NCBI GenBank assembly: GCA_910592005.1
Contig: CAJVPP010001789.1
Location: 1 to 17,899, forward strand
From: Funneliformis mosseae
Lineage: Eukaryota > Glomeromycota > Glomeromycetes > Glomerales > Glomeraceae
DNA: 17,899 bases
Reading direction: 5' to 3'
Below the pieces are notes generated by a model. The model was given only the letters and a program-made list of their open reading frames with translations. It did no database searches and was not told where the DNA came from. Below are positions 9,387-17,359 of this stretch, one piece after another. Position numbers and translations under genes: made by a program. Each line of letters starts with the position of its first letter. Position 1 is the first letter of the stretch.

Positions 9387-10371
9387 ATTTATCCCTGCAA
9401 ATTTAAAATATTCTAGTTTCTTTGCCTAATCACTAGCTGGAAAACAAACTTCTCACGTAGCAATTCATCAATGCGGGTTTGTTTTCTTGCTATAATAACT
9501 AATATCCTATTTACCTGGTTTTGGGCATTGGTCTGCAACTGTCGGGTATTTTGCTGAAGACGGTTAGTATCTCGCTGATACAATAGCTATTTAGCAAATT
9601 TTTCTCGCAATAATCCTTGAACATGCCTATCTTTATCCTGATATGAAAACATCCAGCGATGGGATTCTTGTCTCTCATTATTATAGGCTAACATAGCCAA
9701 GTCCCGCTCTCCTTGAGCATTGTCTCTTTCTCTCACAGTTCTTTCAACCTGAACTCAGGATTCATCTAATAAACATTGTAACTGTAAATTCTGATTTTCA
9801 CTATCAGTAAACTGATTTCTAAGATTATCTACTTGCTGAATTGAATCATGTGATATTGATCACGCTCAACTGTAATATTTTGCAAAGTAACCCGAATAGT
9901 ATTTAACGAGCCTCTGATGCTATCTATAATATTGGCAAGATTTTGCATAGGCGTACTAACTCCCTTAATGTGATTTTTAATTCGTTTTAATCCTCTATTA
10001 ATGTTAGTAATAAGATTAGTTGTTGCTATATCTAAAGCATTTATTGAGATTTTTTTATCTATAAGAATCCTGATTCTTACTTTAAGACTCCTAACCTTAT
10101 TTTCAAGCTCTATGATTCGACCATCTTGAATAGACCCAACCTCATCTTTGAATTTTTTATCTTGTTGTAAGATCCTAAGCTATTTTCGCAAATCAGATAT
10201 TTCTGATTTAAGTTTCTCTACCTTTTTTTTGTGCGCTATGATAGTATTATCCTGTAATGAAATAGTTTAATAACATTGCTCAAGCTCCTTCACAAGAGAG
10301 CGAAGTTTTTTCTCATTGCTCTTATTAATAAAAATCTCATCTTAAAGCTCACTACGAAGCTCCTGATTCAT
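9387..10371 (-). pseudogene. Polyprotein N-terminal part: long coiled-coil region, broken
   Basis: Starts at ATG 10371 (NQELRSEL). The first frame, to about 9845, has heptad-rich helices such as DGRIIELENKVRSLKVRIRI and three stops (TAA, TAA, TAG). A -1 shift near 9840 leads into the same frame as the Gag-like region, with more Gln/Arg/Asn-rich coiled coil (RDTNRLQQNTRQLQ, TRIDELLREKF) and further stops (TGA, TAG, TAG 9413, TAA). Because the second frame runs on into the Gag-like part, coiled coil and Gag probably formed one protein of over 1,100 codons with the protease. Several stops here fit CAA or CAG (Gln) as ancestors, given the Gln-rich composition. It could instead be a separate upstream gene; the junction near 9415-9360 is the least certain part. 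Confidence 0.5.
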
Positions 10372-10465
10372 ATCTAATCAGTTGTAAATATGCTAGATCA
10401 TATGAAAATGTAGATATAGTATTTTCAATCTGATTCAAAGAGCTTTATATAATCGTAACCTGAGA

Positions 10466-11561
10466 ATGAGTCAACCATAGATTATAATAAATCCTAATGA
10501 AGAGCTCCGCATAGTATATAGACTTCTGTATTATAATATTCCTGGATTTTGTCTGAATGCTAAGAAATTGCAAAAAAAATGTCAAGATAAAGGGTTTCGA
10601 AGTTTTCAATTGTGGGCATTACAAAGTGGTTAGAGTATCAATATAGCTATCAAATTTATCGACACCCATTACCTTGTAAAGCTGAGGTGAGTTTTTCAAA
10701 AATTAAGATTCTGAACAAAGTCCATCAATGTGATATATTGCTTCATACCCATGATCAGGATGGTAGGAGGGTATTCGTTTGTAGTTTTCTAATCATAGAT
10801 ATAGTAATACATTTAAGGATAGACGTTCATTAATATTGAGAAATAGCTTAGAAATCTGAAATGCCATCAAAGAAATATATGAGGATCCTTCTAATCCTCT
10901 TACATAGCCAGAATTATTGATGACTGATGGTAATACTTCATTCTAAAATGCATTTTCACGAGGGATGTAACAATATAATATTACTATATGTGTTGTCGAC
11001 CTTTATAGTTTTGAGAGTTTGGCTTTCATTAAAGCGTATAAGAAAATAATTGTACAATTAACATATAAGGCCCAATATGCTATAGAGGGACAATTAACCG
11101 ATGGGAGGCGATCAAGAATATTTAGGAGAATCCTCAAGAAGTATATTAATTATCTGAATAACAGTAAGACTCGCCTTATTGAAATGTCACCAGCTCGTAC
11201 TATGACTTTGAAAGAAGTTGAATCAAAGCTTTCTAAAAAACCTAAGCGTGCAATGGGAAAAGATGAGGAGATAAAATTATAAAAAGGTATAGCAGTTAGA
11301 TATCTGTTAAAAGCAGGCGAGTTGGAAGGAGACCATAGATGTAAAGTAACTGACCCATACTGGAGCTTGCGTGTATATAGAATAAAAAGAGTTGTTGTCA
11401 GAAGAAATCAACTGCAACCAGTCTTATATTATCTTGAGTGTTAACCTATTGAATCAACTGCCCATCTAATGGGGCAAAATCCAAAAAGATCCTTTAAATA
11501 TAAGGAACTTCAAGTAATTGAGGAACCTGATAAAATCAAGTATCCACCTGATGGATTTATG
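10466..11561 (+). pseudogene. Retroviral-type DDE integrase (Maverick c-integrase), broken
   Basis: Starts near ATG 10466, divergent from the polyprotein over about 95 bp. The N-terminal helical part (EELRIVYRLLYYN, KKLQKKCQDKGFRSFQLW) changes frame by -1 near 10612, and again near 10800. The catalytic core shows Asp 10732 (HQCDILLHTHD), Asp 10926 (PELLMTDGNTSF) and a candidate Glu 11013 (SFESLAFI). D2-E spacing is 28 residues rather than about 35, so the Glu is tentative or sequence has been lost. The C-terminal part (YLNNSKTRLIEMSP, then VRYLLKAGELEGD, VTDPYWSLRVYRIKRV and PVLYYLE) has the chromo/SH3-like layout of Maverick and Ty3-type integrases. At least six in-frame stops are present. 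It would insert the element's DNA into the host chromosome. Not functional as written. Confidence 0.75.
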
Positions 11562-12194
11562 CGAAAATATCATCCTATTGGGTTCGTTCATTATATTCAA
11601 ATTGCTAATGATAATTTAACTGAAGCCTATCAATATGCTGAAAAACGTGATGGTCAATGCCTAGAAAGAACTGGACGAGTAAATAGTCATAATGTTTATC
11701 TTTGGTCCTGTGAAAATGGTGCGCATCAATGGGAGTATCTATTAAAATACATCATGAAAAATTTGAATGGTGCCCTCTATGCTACTACACTACCGAAAGA
11801 AATGTACATTACATTTTCGAGGATTTAGGTAAGAAATTCTCACCATGTAGGTCTAATTTTTTAGATGGGATGCATCTCGATAGGTATAATGAGGAATTGC
11901 GTCTTGCATTCAAATTTTATGGCTGGTAACACTATACTCTTAATTCAATGTTTCATAAAAGAGGCCGGATAGATTTGGATGAACAAAGAATACGCGATCA
12001 GAAGAAGCGAGATATATGCAAGAAACAAAATATATGCCTTATCGAAGTGCCCTACACATATGACTTTTTTCCCTACATCAGGTATACGCTAATCGAAAAG
12101 GGATATTTGGATGATGCAAGTAGGTAAACCAATCTATTGGGCAAGGCATTTATTGCCAGAACTTGAGAAATTGTTACATTATTTTTCGATATAA
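11562..12194 (+). pseudogene. Zinc-ribbon plus Vsr-like restriction-fold nuclease, broken
   Basis: The frame is continuous with the integrase C-terminus with no stop between them, so the start is uncertain; ATG 11562 is one candidate. It reads RDGQCLERTG, then [20 protein letters not shown], and after a -1 shift near 11755 (A5 run) [15 protein letters not shown]. The Cys pairs SC and CPLC with GxHxW form a zinc-ribbon-like module. The rest ([46 protein letters not shown]) follows the Vsr-type endonuclease layout: acidic residue, E-x-F-x-G-x-Q-H-Y, then D-x-K-R with a Cys and hydrophobic strand. TAA 11927 falls at the Q of the expected G-x-Q-H-Y. One frame ends at TAA 12125; an overlapping frame ([18 protein letters not shown]) extends to TAA 12192. 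It probably acts on element DNA; substrate unknown. Confidence 0.6.
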
Positions 12195-12213
12195 TAATTA
12201 GTTAAATCAAATC

Positions 12214-12935
12214 ATGAAATACATAATATTCGCAGTGAACGAAGTCAAGTCCTCGAAAAAATATCAGGGTGATCCTCATACACTAGCATGGCCTTTTCGA
12301 ATTATAGTTGCAGGGGCTAGCAATTCGGGTAAAACGAATATGATTCTAAACCTGCTGATGATGAACAAATTTTACTATATGTTTGTGAAAAAAAGAATTC
12401 TAAAATAGGTGAACGTAATGTTAAATGCAATAATGTGATACTTTGTAGCCACCATCTTAACGAGTCTAAATATGGAATTATTCGAAACTTTTATAAATAT
12501 CTTGCGTAAGATAAATCTAAGCCATACTATGAAGATATCACATTCTCTACACTTACTCCTGATAAAATTCCAGATCCAAAAAAGTTCAATATTAAAAGAA
12601 GTAAACTAACGATATTTGAGGATGTCTACTCAAACCCTTCAGCTATACAGAAAAAAATTATTCCATATTTTAGTAGAGATCGCTACGAGAATATTTCTTC
12701 TATTTATGTCTCACAAAAATTTCACAGGATTCCTACGGATATTCGTGAAAATGCAATGCATATTGTACTCTTCAGTGATAGAGGTTCAACCCGAAAACTT
12801 GCTGACATTATAAGTCCTTATACAGATTCTGATCTGCACAAAGCTTCAAAGGTCATTAATGGTTATTTGAGACAAAAGGAATTTGTGGTCATCAATATAA
12901 ATAAACTGAGATCTGAATCCTTTTCACTTCGATGA
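12214..12935 (+). pseudogene. A32-like (FtsK/HerA) packaging ATPase, broken
   Basis: Starts at ATG 12214. Walker A is GASNSGKT at 12313-12336, preceded by PFRIIVA. An A7 run near 12388-12394 causes a -1 shift; the downstream frame then runs with one TAA at 12507. Walker B is LTIFEDVY with Glu 12618 and Asp 12621. Next comes IIPYFSRDRYENISSIYVSQ and a conserved-looking IRENAMHIVLFSDRGS segment, typical of the sensor region in virion DNA-packaging ATPases of Mavericks and large DNA viruses. The frame meets TGA 12933, perhaps a Trp codon, and stays open to about 12989. It would drive DNA into particles, which fits with a Gag-like coat candidate in the same element. Not functional as written. Confidence 0.8.
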
Positions 12936-13097
12936 GATACTCTGCTCAATTTGAAAAAGAAAATCGAATCATTGGGCAATACTTTCAACTAGCTATACCA
13001 ACAACCAATTACCTAATAATCATTTACCTGCCAAATTCTGAAATGTGTATTTTTTCTGAACCTCTAGGTCATATTCAGATTTTCTATGTCATTTCGC

Positions 13098-13724
13098 CTA
13101 TAAATCTCTTTCACAATTGCTGAAATACGTTTCTAGTTCTGTAGTTACATCACTGTACTTCGTATAAGAAAGAATCTGATCAACAAGAGCGATAATTTTT
13201 CTATCCTTGACAGAGATAATATCCTCCAAATACCAGCATTTATTCTCTAATAGGTCAATAGACTTTTCAGCTGATGCAAGAGCTTTTTTCGTATCAGGGA
13301 TTATACTCTTGAAATAAGCTACTGAATTTGATAATTGGGCGACTTTCCCACCACTCTCTTCCAAAGACCTAGTCATAGCTACCTCACGAGACTTATACTG
13401 CTCTTGCAAATCGAGAAGCTCTTCAATCTTTTTTTCTAATGCCTATTTTGATATACACAACTCCTCATTTTCTTGTCTTAACGAAGTTTCACAATCACTA
13501 GTAATAGGCTTCATCTTCTGACGCTCTTTTTGCTTAATATAATTTCCAACTGCCTTATTTAACAAATCTTCCACTTTGGGATGGATACTACTTGCTTGTT
13601 CTATCGATAATGGATGTTTTTGTAAAGTAAGACGTTACCATATATCTATTTTGATAGAACGAGAAAGCTGGTTAAGTTGCTTTGAGTAATATATGTGAAA
13701 AGATAGTGTTAGTATACCAGTCAT
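13098..13724 (-). pseudogene. Coiled-coil protein of unknown function, interrupted by two stops
   Basis: Reads in one frame from ATG 13724 to TAG 13098, about 208 codons, with TAA at 13635-13637 (after KIDIW) and TAG at about 13443 (after LCISK). The first stop fits a Gln codon. The N-terminal 60 residues are mixed (QLNQLSRSIKIDIW, EQASSIHPKVEDLLNKAVGN), the rest is heptad-rich coiled coil (LRQENEELCISK, EEESGG-type helices, KALASAEKSIDLLENK, DRKIIALVDQILSY). No membrane segment or known catalytic motif is visible. It is convergent with the ATPase, about 160 bp apart. It may be a structural accessory protein of the element; this is inference. Confidence 0.5.
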
Positions 13725-13759
13725 TTCTTATAGATAATAAAAAAAATTTTGAGAATTTT

Positions 13760-13999
13760 ATGGATTCAGAAATTTTACAAGAATATAGTCATACGCGTCA
13801 ATGTCGCGAGTAGTACTCTGATTTTTGAGCTGAAACAAGCAGAATCATTTTAACTTTAGGCTCGATTTTAGGAGCACTAGTCACGAGAGATCTGCTAGAA
13901 AACTCTGATCAAAAATGCATATGACACCTGACCAATGGTCAACGAGAAAAAATCATTTAGCAGGGGTGTTCTAGCGCTGAAGAAATTTCGCCAAATTAA
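13760..13999 (+). pseudogene. Small gene with four in-frame stops, all TGA or TAG
   Basis: An 80-codon frame from ATG 13760 to TAA 13997, divergent from the coiled-coil gene at 13724. It reads MDSEILQEYSHTRQCRE, stop (TAG 13811), YSDF, stop (TGA 13826), AETSRIILTLGSILGALVTR and onward, stop (TGA 13922), HLTNGQREKII, stop (TAG 13958), QGCSSAEEISPN. The text between stops is protein-like, with a short hydrophobic stretch (IILTLGSILGALV) that could be a weak membrane or amphipathic segment. All four internal stops could come from TGG by a single transition. No family recognised. It could be chance coding-like sequence, but the clean TAA end and consistent stop types argue for a decayed gene. Confidence 0.35.
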
Positions 14000-14006
14000 T
14001 ACATAG

Positions 14007-14195
14007 TCATATTTTTCGTGATACAGATAATAAGTTTTTTATTAATTCATTTTGCGATTGCTTGTCTTCCAATTTCGCAACTCTGACTTTAAGCTCAACA
14101 TTCTCAGCCTTGATTTTATTGTTCTCAACCTCAAGTTTGATAATACATTGTTTTAATGAATCGATCTCGCTGGGACCATTTATTTTGGATTGCAT
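14007..14195 (-). CDS. Short coiled-coil (leucine-zipper-like) protein
   Basis: About 62 codons from ATG 14195 (MQSKINGPSEIDSLKQ); the frame is open a little further upstream to 14231. The core IIKLEVENNKIKAENVELKV, followed by RVAKLEDKQ, is a regular heptad coiled coil with Leu/Val/Ile at a and d positions and Asn at an interior position, as in dimerising zippers. The stop is TGA 14007, and the frame would run on (LCINLAKFLQR) if that codon were once Trp, so the C-terminus may be cut. It ends 8 bases from the end of the converging gene at 13999. Similar short coiled-coil heads occur in fungal multigene families, but no function can be assigned. Confidence 0.4.
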   Translation of the reverse strand: MQSKINGPSEIDSLKQCIIKLEVENNKIKAENVELKVRVAKLEDKQSQNELIKNLLSVSRKI

Positions 14196-14235
14196 GCTTG
14201 CATAATGTAGTATTAGTATGTTAATATTCAAAAAT

Positions 14236-14390
14236 AAAAAATCATGTGATTTTTCCTGACCCGAGGTCAGTGAAATTTACCAAGAAAAATTTTATTATTT
14301 GGTGCATGCGAAAAATACAATTAAATATTTATCATATACGAAATTGACCACCAGGGTCACGTTTATTAAAACAGTAATACAAATAACAAT
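14236..14390. repeat. Non-coding hairpin-bearing repeat, copy A (left of the SAM gene)
   Basis: Contains AAAATCATGTG, a perfect hairpin CTGACC-CGA-GGTCAG at 14256-14270, a CCAAGAAAAA block, GAAAAATACA, the string GACCACCAGGGTCACGTTTA, and ATACAAATA. The same blocks occur in the same order in copy B at 15321-15450, with different hairpin stems. A second stem TGACC-ACCAG-GGTCA lies at 14345-14359, and a related TGACC-AAT-GGTCA at 13929-13941. It could be a regulatory module or a small non-autonomous element. Confidence 0.45.
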
Positions 14391-14691
14391 TAGTTTATTT
14401 TTTTTTGAATTTTATAGACTTTCTTTTTTTTTCATTTTTAGTGAAAAAAAAACTATTGGGTGAAACTTTATTAGCTCGTCAAATTATGTGGCACTAGTCC
14501 AGGCTAGTTGGTGAATTATTACATTCAAATTGACATGACTTTTTTATAAAGATTATCCATTGCCGATTGTTTAACAAAAAAGGTTAATTTTCTGTTTTGA
14601 ATTGTATTTATACTATTCTTTTTGTGATCAATGCGATAATGTCACGTTTATTAATTTTGTATATATAAATTGATAATTATTTTGAAAAAAA
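14391..14691. other. AT-rich non-coding stretch upstream of the SAM gene
   Basis: No gene seen. It has long T and A runs and one inverted repeat ACTAG-TCCAGG-CTAGT at 14493-14508. It probably carries the promoter and 5' untranslated region of the SAM-domain gene. TATA-like strings (tatatataaat near 14660) lie about 30 bases before its ATG. Confidence 0.35.
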
Positions 14692-15222
14692 ATGGGTAAT
14701 CTAATGATGATTGACAAAGCTCCCATTAACGTTATAGAGTAGTCTCCAGAGCACGTTAGAAAATATCTTGAGAAGCATATGAAGAGTTCGCATTTTAAAG
14801 AGGATGCTATTAATAAGTTACTAGGTCAAGACGTCGATGAATGGCTTTTTCTTAAATTAACTGAAGAAAAACTTACCCGTAAAAATGGTCCTTATGAACT
14901 CAAACCCAGTCCTGCAGAAAGGGTCATAGAGTTAGTTGAGAGACTCAAAGAAAAACAAGGTTAGTTTGTAAATACAATAACTGACTTTCTCGTATCATAC
15001 CCTTATTCAGTTGCTTTCAACAACTAAATAGAAATACCCCTTGCATCCATTGAAGTCATAACTGCTACTGAATTCAAAAAATTTTATGAAAATAATAAAA
15101 GGCAATTAGAAAAGCTTAATAAAATGATGAACACAGTCATCACTGACATCGATCACCTTTCTTCTGATATTAATACAACTAAAGAAGATATTAGGAGAAT
15201 TAATGGCTGTTTAATGATTTAG
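14692..15222 (+). pseudogene. SAM-domain protein with a coiled-coil C-terminus, interrupted
   Basis: Reads in one frame from ATG 14692 to TAG 15220, 177 codons, with stops TAG 14740, TAG 14962 and TAA 15025. The N-terminal 85 codons match the sterile-alpha-motif layout: VIE-stop-SPEHVRKYLEKH, then FKEDAINKLLGQDVDEWLFL, LTEEKL, and ERVIELVERLKEKQ. SAM domains usually start with Trp just before S/T-x-E-x-V, exactly where TAG 14740 stands, so that stop is very likely a mutated TGG. The C-terminal part (EFKKFYENNKRQLEKLNKMM, DHLSSDINTTKEDIRRI) is coiled coil. SAM domains mediate protein-protein association. The gene lies between two copies of a hairpin repeat and may be a host multigene-family member rather than part of the element. 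TAG 14962 could alternatively be the true stop. Confidence 0.6.
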
Positions 15223-15320
15223 AGGCTAACACAATAATTATATTCTCTGTGGCTAAGGCCTATTTTTTACTTGTATGTTGTTTTGGCAACAATTTATAAA
15301 ATAAAGTGAGCTTTTTAAGA

Positions 15321-15450
15321 AAAAAATCATGTGCGCGTGAAGATTCTTCACGCTGATCACTTTTGCTAAGAAAAAAAAATACAGATGAATATGTAAAAAT
15401 AATCGGCCACCAGGTCACTTTATTGATATAGGAAAAATAAAATACAAATA
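15321..15450. repeat. Non-coding hairpin-bearing repeat, copy B (right of the SAM gene)
   Basis: Has the same block order as copy A: AAAATCATGTG, a perfect hairpin GCGTGAAG-ATT-CTTCACGC at 15335-15353, CTAAGAAAAA, AAAAATACAGATGA, GGCCACCAGGTCACTTTATT and AAAATACAAATA. The stem bases differ entirely from copy A while stem position and loop size (3) are kept. The direct copies are about 1.09 kb apart and bracket the SAM gene. Confidence 0.45.
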
Positions 15451-15614
15451 TAATATGTTGGCATAGTTAATCTAAAGAAATATTTTTAGAAATTCACACT
15501 ATTTTTCTTGCTTAATCTTCCAGCTTCACGTGAAGGAGGACTTATATCACTCGTCTTCCTTGATCTTTTTTGAAAACTATTTATAATACTCTGTAAATTT
15601 ACGATAATTCCATT

Positions 15615-15687
15615 CTGAAATTAGAGATTTTTGTATCAGTATCATTATATAACTAAGTATTTATTTAGAAATGAAGAAAACACTTAC
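15615..15687 (-). other. Spliceosomal intron
   Basis: The donor GTAAGTGTTT and acceptor CTCTAATTTCAG are both consensus. Without splicing the exon would run only eight codons more, to TAA 15661; with splicing it gains a 43-codon exon ending at TAA 15486. Both joins are phase 0. The length is 73 bases, typical of fungi. Confidence 0.7.
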
Positions 15688-16440
15688 TCGCAAAACTAAT
15701 AGAGCATGAACGAACTCTTCGATTTTCTCAACTAATTCTTTATTGAGGGGTATTTTTGCTTTAACGACTGGAAGATGGTATTTTATCCCCTTTTCCTTTA
15801 TTAAACCATGAATCTTAAGATACTTACCTGCAATATTAATACTAAATCTTATATAATTTCGATAGAAGGTTTCTTTTGTGTATTTTTTTACAAGTTCTTT
15901 AGACCCATCTAAACAAAGTTGCACTAATTTATTATGGTCGTGATTGATTTTATCTTCATCAGCATTCCATTTCCCACTTTCAAAGAAAATGATTTCTTTC
16001 CACTTTTGGCGAAGGTAAACACAAAATATGAGATCTGGTTTATCTCCTCTCAATCTACTTTTTTGCTGAACTTTGCAGTTTTTACTGGCTTTACTTTGAC
16101 GTTCAGCCCTAGTAACTTCAACCTCATAGTCTACAGGTAAATGATACATGACTATGTCTATTAAACGAGCTATAATTTCTACTAGTATATTCTCAGATTC
16201 CTCAGAAACTCTTTAAAGTGCGTTCAGCCTAATCTCCTGTAAAAGGATATCAGTAATTCCACTAGCTACGCATTTCTTAATATGATCATCTTCAATCCAT
16301 TGATCATACGTTACTATATCTCTCAAAAGCAACACAAATTTCTGTAATTTATGGACTTCATTCCTTTTTGATAAAAAATCGTTGCATATTTTCTTTACTC
16401 TCACATCTTTGCTTAAGTTTCTTATGTTGGCCTTCTCTTC

Positions 16441-16527
16441 CTATAAATATTAGAAGTAATTATTATTACATGGAAATGTATTACCAGTCGTAATTACATC
16501 AAGAAAAAAAAATAAAGAAATACATAC
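16441..16527 (-). other. Spliceosomal intron
   Basis: On the - strand the donor is GTATGTATTT and the acceptor TAATATTTATAG, with a CTAAT branch-like string shortly before it. Removal joins ESNYESLV to EEKANIRNL in phase 0. The length is 87 bases, and it carries in-frame stops, so it does not read through. Confidence 0.75.
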
Positions 16528-17359
16528 AACAAGGGATTCATAATTACTTTCCAGTATATTATATTTCTCTAAGCTAAGATCTATTACCCCAATACATAAC
16601 AGATCATCATTTGATATTTTATTAATATCAATATTGTTTATTACTGTAAGAATATGTTCGTGTGCTGGTGTTTCTTTCTTCTAACCAATCAAAAAAATAT
16701 TTAGTTTAAAAATCACATGACCGAATTTTTTAAGACGAGAAATAAATATATCGATTACTTTGATTTTATCTTTTAAAAGCATTATATTCTTTAATGTTAC
16801 AGTTTTCCAATTTACTTCTTCTTCGAATTTTCCTCGTAAGAATCCCATGCTTTTAATGAAACTAGCTCATTTTTAATGAATCGCATCTAAAAATAAATAG
16901 ATAGGTTAATAAAAATTCAGGAAGACATCATTATTTTTTTTGTGTAAAATCCTATCCTAATCAGAACTAGCCAGCATTATTGTCTTAAAAATTACCGTAG
17001 GTGTAATGGAAGAGATTCTCGCTGACAATATGTCGTTTTTTTAATTGCATTACACTTATTAATATCTAGACAATATATTTATCACGTTATTCCTATTTTA
17101 CAAAAAGAATAAAAATAATATAAATTACTTGGTTAATATTCTGCAAAGATTTAAGATGTTGTTTACGTTCTTTATCATTAACTTCATTCTCTATATCTTT
17201 TAAGATCTCTATAAGACAATCGAGACCTTCGTTTTCTGATTAAATTTTGAAACAATTCTACTGCTGGGTGATTATACTAGAAGTGGTTATTTTATCTAAG
17301 AAAGAGGTTTTTAAAAAACTGTATAATAAAGTGAAAATTTCAGCTGATAAGCTAGACAT

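Larger units (their letters stand above)
15486..17359 (-). pseudogene. Intron-containing fungal gene with a possible PD-(D/E)XK nuclease region, broken
   Basis: Last exon 15614-15486 (NGIIVNLQSIINSF to SKKNSVNF, TAA), intron 15687-15615 (donor GTAAGT, acceptor TTTCAG), exon 16440-15688, intron 16527-16441 (donor GTATGT, acceptor TTATAG), exon 16680-16528, all joined in phase 0. Less certain exons: one starting at acceptor 16887 (RFIKNELVSLKAW), and a first exon 17359-17129 from ATG 17359 to donor GTAATT. The main exon carries GDKPDLIFCVYL, then EIIFFESGKWNADEDKINHD and LVQLCLDGSKELVKKY, resembling a PD-(D/E)XK core (Pro-Asp, hydrophobic strand, Glu, Lys). Breaks: TAA 16213, two stops in exon 1, and a -1 shift near 16840. 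Such nuclease-like regions occur in fungal effector and multigene families; this is recollection, not a search. It is probably host DNA flanking the element. Confidence 0.55.

Noticed and set aside
6955..11561. A complete Ty3-like LTR retrotransposon (Gag-protease plus integrase)
   Set aside because: Integrase lies on the opposite strand to Gag-protease, no reverse transcriptase or RNase H is visible, and no LTR pair was found by eye.
729..12935. Alternative genetic code with TGA (and TAG) read as Trp
   Set aside because: Many normal TGG codons remain, both TGA and TAG would need reassignment, other frames contain TAA where Gln fits, and frameshifts are common. Decay explains this better.
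12616..13123. Two + strand open frames within and after the ATPase
   Set aside because: The first overlaps the Walker B region in another frame; the second begins within the ATPase tail and shows no protein-like pattern.
15524..15535. 12-base perfect palindrome CTTCACGTGAAG as a regulatory E-box
   Set aside because: It lies inside the predicted last exon of the - strand gene, so coding sequence explains it; a single E-box occurrence carries little weight.
15934..16140. Open frame on the + strand inside the nuclease-like gene
   Set aside because: It is antisense to the well-supported exon at 15688-16440 and has no motif of its own.
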